A DNA stretch of 11,719 bases from DASUGM01 sp036274055 (GTDB lineage: Bacteria > Acidobacteriota > Vicinamibacteria > Vicinamibacterales > SCN-69-37). The notes beneath the pieces are model-generated. The model saw nothing but the letters and a program-made list of their open reading frames with translations. It was not told the DNA's origin and made no database searches. Position 1 is the stretch's first letter; the number at the start of each line of letters is the position of its first letter. This document shows positions 6,901 to 11,719 of the stretch, piece by piece. Location of the stretch: NCBI GenBank assembly GCA_036274055.1, contig DASUGM010000019.1:1-11719 (forward strand), read 5' to 3'. The position numbers were made by a program, and so were the translations under genes.

Positions 6901-6906
6901 ACGTGC

Positions 6907-7713
6907 ATGGCATCGTTTTCAGTCGTCAGCAACATCGCGTCGGCCAACGCACAGGCCAACCTGCAGACCAGCAACCTGGGGCTGAACAAGGCATTGACGC
7001 GCCTGTCGTCCGGTCTTCGCATCAACAGCTCGGGCGATGACGCCGCCGGTCTCGCGGTCGCGAACGCGCACCGCAGCCAGCAGGCGATCCTGACCCAGGG
7101 CATCCGTAACGCGAACGACGGGCTCTCGAACCTGCAGATCAAGGACGGCGCGCTCAACAACATCTCGACGCTGCTCGATCGCATGGCGACACTCGCCACG
7201 CAGGCGTCCTCGACCAGCAACGGCGCCGACATCACCAAGCTGGCCGACGAGTATTCGACGCTGCTGACGGAAATCGACCGCGAAGCCACGGTGGCCGGAC
7301 TGGATACCGCCAGCACGTTCTCGGTGTTCGTCAGCGCCGAAGCCTCCATCACGGACGGCGCCATCTCGGGCAGCTTCGATGGCGTCAGCGTCGCCAGCCT
7401 CGGGCTCACGACCGCGCAGTTCACGACGGCGGCCGAGGCGCAGTCGCGGCTGGCGGAGATCACGGACGCGATCGATGTCCTCGGCGACGTTCAGAACGCC
7501 GTCGGTACGGTGGAGAACCGTCTGGGCTACGCCATCAGCCTGGCCACCTCGCAGGTCGTCAACAAGAAGGCCGCCGAGAGCCGGATTCGCGACGCCAACA
7601 TCGCCGAGGAGTCGGCGAACCTGACCCGCTACAACATCCTGAGCCAGAGCGGTATCGCCGCGTTGGCGCAGGCGAATGCCACGAGCGCGTCAGTTCTGGC
7701 GCTCCTGCGATAG
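6907..7713 (+). CDS. fliC: Flagellin, filament structural protein
   Basis: Self-assembling filament subunit exported through the flagellar type III system. 268 aa, a short flagellin. Seen: conserved N-terminal D0/D1 helices (1-125) with LTRLSSGLRINSSGDDAAGLAV (30-51) and the QAILTQGIRNANDGLS stretch (59-74), and a C-terminal D1/D0 region (about 180-268) ending in the classic QANATSASVLALLR. Between them is only a small Ser/Thr-rich insert (about 134-174), so the D2/D3 domains are nearly absent. Such exposed Ser/Thr residues, and those near 98-104, are plausible O-glycosylation sites given the sugar genes next door (inference). The ATG at 6907 is chosen because GGAGGA sits six bases upstream and the N-terminus then aligns with flagellins; the frame is open further upstream without family similarity. 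A stem-loop follows at 7763-7795. Confidence 0.97.
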   Translation: MASFSVVSNIASANAQANLQTSNLGLNKALTRLSSGLRINSSGDDAAGLAVANAHRSQQAILTQGIRNANDGLSNLQIKDGALNNISTLLDRMATLATQASSTSNGADITKLADEYSTLLTEIDREATVAGLDTASTFSVFVSAEASITDGAISGSFDGVSVASLGLTTAQFTTAAEAQSRLAEITDAIDVLGDVQNAVGTVENRLGYAISLATSQVVNKKAAESRIRDANIAEESANLTRYNILSQSGIAALAQANATSASVLALLR

Positions 7714-7762
7714 TGGCGGCACGCTGAGTAATCGCGAGGCCTGGTATGCAGGCTGAGCGACG

Positions 7763-7795
7763 GGCCGGAGGGGAGAGAGAAGCTCCCTTCCGGTC
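7763..7795 (+). terminator. Strong stem-loop after flagellin (terminator-like, no U-tract)
   Basis: Bases 7765-7775 pair with 7783-7793 over 11 consecutive pairs (one G-U), extended by two more at 7763-7764/7794-7795, around loop AGAGAAG. It lies about 50 bp after the flagellin stop and about 20 bp before the fliD promoter candidate. The lack of a T-run means it may rather stabilise the flagellin mRNA 3' end or need Rho. Confidence 0.5.
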
Positions 7796-7815
7796 GCACG
7801 AACGGCACGTGAAGT

Positions 7816-7831
7816 TGGCCTGATTCTGGCA
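7816..7831 (+). promoter_or_regulatory. Candidate sigma-54 promoter for fliD-fliS-flgN
   Basis: TGGCCTGATTCTGGCA matches TGGCACG-N4-TTGCW at 9 of 12 positions, with GG and GC 10 bases apart; the -12 box is TGGCA instead of TTGCA. Transcription would begin near 7842, leaving about 26 bases with a GGAG before the fliD ATG. Confidence 0.5.
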
Positions 7832-7867
7832 CTACGCCGGTTGGCATTTTCGCCGGAGCATCCATAT

Positions 7868-9208
7868 ATGGCTGCCGTCACATTCAGCGGTTTCAACAGC
7901 ATCGACTTCAACCAGGTCGTCTCGGCGATCATCGAGCAGGAGCGCCAGCCGCTCAGGACGCTCGAAACCCAGAAAACGACGCTCCAGACGCAGAACACCG
8001 CTTTTGGAAACCTGGCCGGCCGTCTCACGGCAATCCAGTCGGCCATCGACACCCTGGCCAGTGACACCGGCGTCGGCGCCGTCAAGGCGACCAGTTCCGA
8101 CACCAGTGTCGGCGTGGCGACCTCGGCGAGCTCCGTCGAAGGCAGCTACGACATCGTCGTCTCCACCGTCGCCCGCCGGCAGGTCACTGCCTCCTCCACG
8201 ACCTACGCATCGACCGACGAAGTCGTGGCGACCGGCGGGGCGCTGACCTTGACGGGTGCCGACGGGACCACCGCCACCATAGCGGTCGACGCGCTGATGA
8301 CGGTCAAGGAGCTCGTCGACGCCATCAACGCGTCCAACGATGCGCCGGTGACGGCCAGTCTCGTACAGTCCACGCCCGGAAGTTACCAAATCGTCCTGAC
8401 CGGCAAGCGCAGCGGCAGCAGCAACGCGTTCACCGCCTCGAGCAGCTTGACCGGCGGGTCGGGGCTGCAGTTCGGCAGCAACGTGCAGAACGCCGTCAAC
8501 GCCACGTTTACGGTCAACGGTCTGGCAATCACGAGCGCCACGAACACCATCACCGACGTCGTGCCGGGCGCAACGCTCACGCTCACGAAGCAGGACCCGG
8601 ACAAGACCGTCACGGTGACCGTGTCGCGCGACACGGAGACGGCGCGAGCGCGGGTCGAGAAGCTGGTGACCGCGTACAACGACCTCATGTCGTTCGTCAA
8701 CGACCAGCGGACCGCCGCCACCAACGGCAATCCAAGCATCGCGCGCGACCCGCTCGTCCAGCATCTGCGAAACTCGCTGCGCACCGCCTTGATGTCGGTT
8801 TACGACAACGATGGCGACTACTCGCGGCTGGCGGAGATCGGCCTCGGCTTCGACCGCACCGGCAAGATGGTGCTCGACGAGGAGGTGTTCAACGAGGCAA
8901 TCGAGCACGGCGTCTCCGACGTGCAGTCGCTCCTCTCGGGCGACGATGGAAGCGGTGGGGCGTTTGGCGCGGTGAAGGCGCTCATCAAGGGCTACACGCG
9001 CGCCGGCGGTCTCGTCGCCGACGTCCGCGAGCGGCTGAGCACGCAGATGCAGAGCCTCGCCAGCCGGATCGACAGCTTCGAGGAACAGCTCGAGCGCCGG
9101 CGTCTGACGCTGCAGAAGGAATTCCAGGCCGCCGACGAAGCGATCTCGCAGATGAATGCGCAGGTGTCGTCGCTGTCGGCGCTCGGCGGCCAGTATCGAC
9201 TGTTCTGA
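7868..9208 (+). CDS. fliD: Flagellar filament cap / hook-associated protein 2 FliD
   Basis: Forms the cap at the filament tip that helps flagellin fold and insert. 446 aa, a normal length. Seen: N-terminal FliD_N region (about 5-105) beginning with FSGFNSIDFNQVVSAIIEQE (6-25) and a heptad-like stretch; a middle domain; a hook-IN-like motif FTVNGLAITSATNTITDVVPG (about 212-232); the FliD_C domain (about 240-430); and a C-terminal coiled coil with LERRRLTLQKEFQAADEAIS (near 411-430). The ATG at 7868 has GGAG nine bases upstream. An in-frame TTG at 7841 falls almost on the predicted transcription start, so it is not preferred. Followed by fliS after 79 bp. Export chaperones for FliD and its partners are usually encoded nearby, as here. 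Confidence 0.95.
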   Translation: MAAVTFSGFNSIDFNQVVSAIIEQERQPLRTLETQKTTLQTQNTAFGNLAGRLTAIQSAIDTLASDTGVGAVKATSSDTSVGVATSASSVEGSYDIVVSTVARRQVTASSTTYASTDEVVATGGALTLTGADGTTATIAVDALMTVKELVDAINASNDAPVTASLVQSTPGSYQIVLTGKRSGSSNAFTASSSLTGGSGLQFGSNVQNAVNATFTVNGLAITSATNTITDVVPGATLTLTKQDPDKTVTVTVSRDTETARARVEKLVTAYNDLMSFVNDQRTAATNGNPSIARDPLVQHLRNSLRTALMSVYDNDGDYSRLAEIGLGFDRTGKMVLDEEVFNEAIEHGVSDVQSLLSGDDGSGGAFGAVKALIKGYTRAGGLVADVRERLSTQMQSLASRIDSFEEQLERRRLTLQKEFQAADEAISQMNAQVSSLSALGGQYRLF

Positions 9209-9229
9209 GGAACCCTGAAGAAATTCGTG

Positions 9230-9247
9230 ACGGGCCGCCGGGCCCGT
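9230..9247 (+). repeat. GC-rich hairpin between fliD and fliS
   Basis: ACGGGCC (9230-9236) pairs perfectly with GGCCCGT (9241-9247) around the tetraloop GCCG. No T-run follows, and fliS starts 40 bases later, so it more likely tunes read-through or mRNA stability within the operon than ends transcription. Confidence 0.5.
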
Positions 9248-9287
9248 GGATCGATGACGTCTCACGCGTAGAACTCGGAGTGTTGGT

Positions 9288-9713
9288 GTGAACGGAATGA
9301 AGCGCGGGATCGACGCCTACCGTCGGACCGAAGCACAATCGGCGTCTCCCCTGCAGCTCGTCGTCATGCTCTACGACGGGGCGCTGCGATTTCTCAACGA
9401 AGCTCGCGCCGCGCACGCGCGCAGCGACATGCGCGCGCGCGGCGCCGCCCTTCGGCGTGTCGCGGCAATCGTTGCCGAATGCCAGTCGACGCTCGATCTC
9501 GAGCGCGGCGGTGCGGTGGCGGCGGAGCTGGATCGTCTCTACAGCTATATCAGCGCGCGGCTGCTCGACATCACCGTGAAACGCGATGCGACGGCCATCG
9601 ACGAGACGTACAAGCTGATGTCGACGCTGCGCGAGGCGTGGGCACAGGCGGCCACCTCCGGCGTCATCGCGACGGCGGCGCCGCCGCCCGCGGAAGTGGC
9701 GCTCAGGCCATAA
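9288..9713 (+). CDS. fliS: Flagellin export chaperone FliS
   Basis: Cytosolic chaperone that binds the C-terminus of flagellin and keeps it from polymerising before export; in some bacteria it also counteracts FliW. 141 aa, typical length. Seen: the FliS N-terminal signature AYRRTEAQSASPLQLVVMLY (11-30), with DGALRFLNEA immediately after, an all-helical four-helix-bundle pattern, and LYSYISARLLDITVKRD (near 84-100) matching the third helix region. The last 20 residues are Ala/Pro-rich and poorly conserved. Start: GTG at 9288 with CGGAG seven bases before it; an in-frame ATG at 9297 would be 16 bases from that site and is less likely. Lies between fliD and a flgN-like gene, 76 bp upstream of the latter. 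Confidence 0.95.
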   Translation: MNGMKRGIDAYRRTEAQSASPLQLVVMLYDGALRFLNEARAAHARSDMRARGAALRRVAAIVAECQSTLDLERGGAVAAELDRLYSYISARLLDITVKRDATAIDETYKLMSTLREAWAQAATSGVIATAAPPPAEVALRP

Positions 9714-9740
9714 GTGCCGGCCTGGCCGACTGCCCTTCCA

Positions 9741-9779
9741 CGTCCTCCGCGGACGGAGCGGATACGACTCGAAGGAGGG
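9741..9779 (+). promoter_or_regulatory. GGA-rich leader of the flgN-like gene with small hairpin
   Basis: CGTCC (9741-9745) and GGACG (9751-9755) can form a short stem. Four GGA triplets (starting 9751, 9755, 9760 and 9775) occur within about 27 bases, the last inside the AAGGAGG Shine-Dalgarno (9772-9778), which is 11 bases from the ATG. The clustering would suit CsrA regulation, as proposed for the flagellin leader, but the GGAs are not held in a clear hairpin loop. Confidence 0.35.
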
Positions 9780-9789
9780 TGACGGTTCG

Positions 9790-10260
9790 ATGCCACAGGA
9801 TCTGCACGCCATGGTCGCCGAGTACCGGGCCGGCCTCGACGCCGAGATCGCCCTCCTGCGCCAGCTCGACTCGCTGTCCCAGCGCGAGAACGAGGCCAGC
9901 GTCGGCGGCGACTACTCGATGCTGCGCCGTGTTCACGACGCGCGCGACGCGGTAATGAGCCATCTGGTCGCACTCGAGCACGACCTCAAGCCTCTCCGGG
10001 CGCAGCTCGCCGCCGAACGGCACGTCTTGCGAAGAATGACCGAGTTCGAGCCGGTGGCGGCGCTCCACACGGAAGCGTCGGAGATGGTGGCGCGCATCAT
10101 CGCATCCGACAAGCAATCGATCGCCGCGCTGCAGGAAGCCGAACAGGCACGGCGCGCCGCTGCCAGCGCCATGGAGAAGGGCGAGACGACGCTGCAGGCC
10201 TATCGCCGGGTGATCGCCCCCACCGCGCCCAACGCGACCCTGGTCAACCGGCGAGGCTGA
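9790..10260 (+). CDS. flgN: FlgN-like flagellar export chaperone (all-helical)
   Basis: Likely cytosolic chaperone for the hook-filament junction proteins FlgK and FlgL. 156 aa. Seen: an almost entirely helical, charge-rich protein without membrane or signal segments. Residues 15-70 carry the FlgN-like rhythm of a long helix (EIALLRQLDSLSQRENEA), a gap at GGDYSML (39-45) and a second long helix ending HDLKPLR; the C-terminal third has EKGETTLQAYRR (128-139), similar to the end of FlgN proteins. Assignment rests on this pattern, on length and on the place directly after fliD-fliS; a FliT-like chaperone is the main alternative. The ATG at 9790 has a strong but distant AAGGAGG. Last gene of the rightward operon, facing the GNAT gene. 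Confidence 0.6.
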   Translation: MPQDLHAMVAEYRAGLDAEIALLRQLDSLSQRENEASVGGDYSMLRRVHDARDAVMSHLVALEHDLKPLRAQLAAERHVLRRMTEFEPVAALHTEASEMVARIIASDKQSIAALQEAEQARRAAASAMEKGETTLQAYRRVIAPTAPNATLVNRRG

Positions 10261-10261
10261 C

Positions 10262-10310
10262 GAGCCCCGAGCCCCGGAGCCCGAGTCCCGGATCCCGAGC
10301 CCCGGATCCC
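10262..10310. repeat. Seven-copy 7-bp GC-rich tandem repeat
   Basis: Seven consecutive heptamers: GAGCCCC twice, then GGAGCCC, GAGTCCC, GGATCCC, GAGCCCC, GGATCCC. They fill nearly the whole gap between the convergent flgN-like and GNAT genes. Bases 10286-10295 and 10304-10314 can also pair (GGATCC with GGATCC, TCCC with GGGA past one bulge), so the array could act as a two-way terminator hairpin. Confidence 0.85.
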
Positions 10311-10318
10311 GGGAGAAT

Positions 10319-11251
10319 TCACCCCCCGCAGCCGAATGTCGCGGCGAGGAAGGTGGCGTCGTGCCGAAAGCCGGCCGCGTCGTACAACGCTCGCGCCGCG
10401 TGGTTGTGCTCGGAGACGAGCAGCGTGATCGCCTTGTAGCCGCTCGCCGCAAGGCAGGCGCAGGTGTCGTCGAGCAGCCGTGCCCCGACCTGACGCCGGC
10501 GCAGCGCCGGATCGACGGCGAGCTGCACGAGGTGGGCGATCCGCGGGGCGATCTCGGTGACCAGCGCCACGGCGCGAATCAGGTCGCGGTCACGCACGAC
10601 GCGGCTCGCGTCGCTGTTCAGCGTGCCGCATGCGGCAAAGCCGGTCAGGTTTCGTACGTACCGCTCCCATTCCTCAGGCAGGTTGTCGGGCGCGAAGAGC
10701 GCGCCCGATTGACGATCGTAGGCGCGCGAGAGGAGCGCTGCAGTCGCAACGACGTCGCTCTCCTGCCACGCGTCGGCCGCGACGGCCGGCGCACTCGCGC
10801 GCACCTGGTCTCCGGCCGGCGCGATCGGCCGCTCGGCGAGCGCCCGCGAGAGGTAGAGGTGCGATTCGACCTCGAAGCCGCGGTGGGTCAGCCCCGAGCG
10901 GAGCGCGACCGCGCCGTCGAAGAGCATGGTGCGAACCGACCGGGCCTGTTGCGATCGCGCCGCGTCCAGCACGCCGCCGATGAGCGCGTCGGTGGCGTCC
11001 ACGTGATCGGCGGTCAGGCCGCCGATATCGACCCGGTGCTCTTCGAAGACGTAGAACGTCGTACCCCGTACGCGGCCGGCGCCGTCGATGGCAAGCAGCC
11101 CTGGAAGGCCCCAGGTGGTGCGCGCGGCCTCGACTTCGCGCCAGACGGGAGCCGGATCCCACTGGAGGTGCCGCAACCAGCGCTGACGCTCGGCCTCGTA
11201 AACAGGTGCCAGCAGCTCGTACGGCGCATCGCGCCAGTCGCGAAGCTTCAT
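10319..11251 (-). CDS. Tandem-GNAT acetyltransferase, translationally coupled to csrA
   Basis: Predicted acyl-CoA-dependent N- or O-acetyltransferase; substrate unknown. 310 aa in two GNAT-like halves. The C-terminal half (about 150-305) is convincing: LVQLAVDPALRRRQVGARLL (241-260) is the beta4-alpha3 acetyl-CoA site with an RRxxGx loop, and HNHAARALYDAAGF (282-295) is motif B. The N-terminal half (about 45-137) keeps only the outline (LLAIDGAGRVRGTTF, then RGFEVESHLYLSR) and lacks the CoA loop, as in many tandem GNATs where one half is degenerate. The ATG at 11251 shares an ATGA overlap with the csrA stop. PseH of the pseudaminic pathway is also a GNAT, but it is smaller and single-domain, so equating them would be speculation. 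A protein or flagellar target is equally possible. Confidence 0.82.
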   Translation of the reverse strand: MKLRDWRDAPYELLAPVYEAERQRWLRHLQWDPAPVWREVEAARTTWGLPGLLAIDGAGRVRGTTFYVFEEHRVDIGGLTADHVDATDALIGGVLDAARSQQARSVRTMLFDGAVALRSGLTHRGFEVESHLYLSRALAERPIAPAGDQVRASAPAVAADAWQESDVVATAALLSRAYDRQSGALFAPDNLPEEWERYVRNLTGFAACGTLNSDASRVVRDRDLIRAVALVTEIAPRIAHLVQLAVDPALRRRQVGARLLDDTCACLAASGYKAITLLVSEHNHAARALYDAAGFRHDATFLAATFGCGG

Positions 11252-11478
11252 TTCCGGCGGCGAAGCCGCTCGACGATCGCCGCCATCGGCTGGCGCGCCC
11301 CCGCGGCAGACCGGTTCGCCTCGCGTATGAGGGCGTACACTTCCTGCCGGTGCACCGGCACGTCGGCGGGCGCGACGATCCCGAGGCGCACGCCGTCGCG
11401 GCCCACGCGCAGCACGTGGACCTCGATCCCATCACCGATCATGATGGACTGACTGCGGCGGCGCGTGAAGACGAGCAT
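11248..11478 (-). CDS. csrA: Carbon storage regulator / flagellin translation repressor CsrA
   Basis: Small dimeric RNA-binding protein that blocks translation by covering GGA motifs at Shine-Dalgarno sites. 76 aa. Seen: MLVFTRR (1-7), IGDGIEVHVL (14-23), VRLGIVAP (30-37) and VHRQEVY (42-48), i.e. all five strands; Arg44, a key RNA contact, is present, while position 4 is Phe instead of the usual Leu. A long C-terminal helix extends past residue 60, as in CsrA proteins regulated by FliW, and Asn55 occupies the place of a residue implicated in FliW response in Bacillus (recalled). No fliW lies inside the window. The ATG at 11478 has GGAG 11 bases upstream, held in a GGA-loop hairpin, suggesting self-repression. 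Downstream it overlaps the GNAT gene by 4 bp. Confidence 0.96.
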   Translation of the reverse strand: MLVFTRRRSQSIMIGDGIEVHVLRVGRDGVRLGIVAPADVPVHRQEVYALIREANRSAAGARQPMAAIVERLRRRK

Positions 11479-11479
11479 G

Positions 11480-11538
11480 GCTAGCGAGGCTCCGCCTCAG
11501 ACCAGCGAGCATGGAAGGAGTGGCGCCGCCTCGCTAGC
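11480..11538. repeat. Perfect 11-bp inverted repeat flanking the csrA leader
   Basis: GCTAGCGAGGC (11480-11490) and GCCTCGCTAGC (11528-11538) are exact reverse complements with 37 bp between. One arm ends two bases before the csrA start codon. In csrA mRNA the two arms could pair and bury the start region, competing with the small GGA hairpin at 11486-11498. Confidence 0.7.
11486..11498 (-). promoter_or_regulatory. GGA-triloop hairpin over the csrA Shine-Dalgarno
   Basis: On the minus strand GAGGC-GGA-GCCTC forms a 5-bp stem with the GGA exposed as loop. The GGAG is the only Shine-Dalgarno-like element before the csrA ATG (11-base spacing), so protein binding here would block initiation. Confidence 0.5.
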
Positions 11539-11552
11539 TGGCAGTATCTTCT

Positions 11553-11571
11553 GCCCGCGCTCCGCGCGGGC
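11553..11571 (-). promoter_or_regulatory. Second GGA-triloop hairpin upstream of csrA
   Basis: On the minus strand GCCCGCGC-GGA-GCGCGGGC gives a perfect 8-bp stem with a GGA loop, about 60 bases upstream of the first GGA hairpin. Such GC palindromes are also common as intergenic hairpins in GC-rich genomes; there is no U-tract on either side. Confidence 0.4.
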
Positions 11572-11719
11572 GGGCCGTCTTGACCAGGGAAGAACCCGGT
11601 TCATCCGTGAAGAACTGGCGGTCAAGCCGGCAGGCAGTCTCGCCGGTCGGGGTTCCCGTTCCAAATCTGAGAGGCCTGTTCCCTTCTCGCACAGGGACTT
11701 TCCGCACTTCGCGCTCCTG

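Larger units (their letters stand above)
6607..6906. promoter_or_regulatory. Divergent control region between the sugar/stator operon and flagellin
   Basis: 300 bp with no credible gene of its own. From left to right it holds the untranslated leader of the leftward operon, a sigma-54 candidate on the minus strand (6649-6664), a 13-bp interrupted palindrome (6714-6726), a GC-rich hairpin (6776-6795), a sigma-28 candidate for flagellin (6803-6829) and the flagellin leader. The palindrome, TGCAC-AGC-GTGCA, lies roughly 75-90 bp upstream of the predicted leftward start, a distance typical for an enhancer-binding protein site; that role is inferred. Confidence 0.75.
11479..11719. promoter_or_regulatory. 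Gene-free region upstream of csrA, rich in inverted repeats
   Basis: 241 bp to the right edge without a credible gene on either strand. It holds two GGA-loop hairpins on the csrA-sense strand, an 11-bp inverted repeat, a palindrome GAACCCGGTTC (11592-11602), a direct repeat GAAGAAC (11589-11595 and 11609-11615, exactly 20 bp apart) and an inverted repeat CTTGACC/GGTCAAG (11579-11585 and 11620-11626) enclosing them. I see no convincing sigma-70, sigma-54 or sigma-28 promoter for csrA. Confidence 0.6.

Noticed and set aside
7832..9265. 477-residue open frame on the minus strand across fliD
   Set aside because: It is antisense to fliD, whose domains are clear; its composition (Arg, Val, Asp, Gly-rich) is that of a GC-rich shadow frame.
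10361..11452. 363-residue open frame on the plus strand across the GNAT and csrA genes
   Set aside because: Antisense to both well-supported genes and without recognisable domain motifs.
11445..11512. Upstream ATG at 11512 on the minus strand giving a short reading frame overlapping the csrA start
   Set aside because: It is out of frame with csrA, short and has no Shine-Dalgarno; a chance frame is more likely.
11541..11556. TGGC...TGC element on the plus strand, sigma-54-like
   Set aside because: GG and GC are 11 instead of 10 bases apart, which sigma-54 tolerates poorly, and no rightward gene follows within the window.
1..11719. CRISPR array, tRNA/rRNA genes, insertion sequences
   Set aside because: No spaced direct repeats of CRISPR size, no tRNA-like cloverleaf or rRNA segments, and no transposase motifs were seen on either strand.

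Overview
The window is a GC-rich bacterial flagellar locus with a nonulosonic-acid (sialic-acid-like) sugar module attached to it. All CDSs use standard bacterial starts, including several GTG starts, and most neighbours overlap. The gene set (flagellin, FliD, FliS, a FlgN-like chaperone, MotA/MotB, CsrA) together with sigma-54 and sigma-28 type promoter candidates indicates a flagellated Gram-negative-type bacterium. The GC content, short MotB and 7-bp GC-rich intergenic repeat would suit an Acidobacteriota (Vicinamibacteria-like) or other deep-branching lineage, but the sequence alone does not fix the taxon.

Left part (1-6606, minus strand): eight genes read leftwards as one unbroken chain in which every junction overlaps. 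The order is a PseG/SpsG-like sugar-nucleotide hydrolase, a HAD phosphatase, a NeuB/SpsE-family nonulosonate synthase, an ATP-grasp ligase, an SpsF-family cytidylyltransferase, MotA, MotB and a CapD/WbpM-family nucleotide-sugar dehydratase that runs off the left edge. A good sigma-54 candidate (6649-6664) lies about 40 bp upstream of the first gene. The sugar genes could supply a CMP-activated nonulosonate, most plausibly for glycosylating the flagellin encoded next door. The stator genes motAB sit inside this operon.

Centre (6607-6906): a 300-bp divergent control region. It carries the sigma-54 candidate for the leftward operon, a sigma-28 (FliA) candidate for flagellin (6803-6829), palindromes, and a flagellin leader with a GGA-in-loop hairpin and a GGAGGA Shine-Dalgarno, a layout that fits CsrA repression.

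Right part (6907-10260, plus strand): flagellin, then fliD (with its own sigma-54 candidate), fliS and a flgN-like chaperone gene, i.e. filament, cap and export chaperones.

Far right (10319-11478, minus strand): a tandem-GNAT acetyltransferase gene overlapping csrA by 4 bp and convergent to flgN, separated from it by a seven-copy 7-bp repeat. The 241 bp upstream of csrA hold no gene but contain two hairpins with a GGA triloop on the csrA-sense strand and a perfect 11-bp inverted repeat reaching to 2 bases from the csrA start. Working model (inference): one sigma cascade plus CsrA coordinates flagellin synthesis, its chaperones, its sugar decoration and the motor stator.
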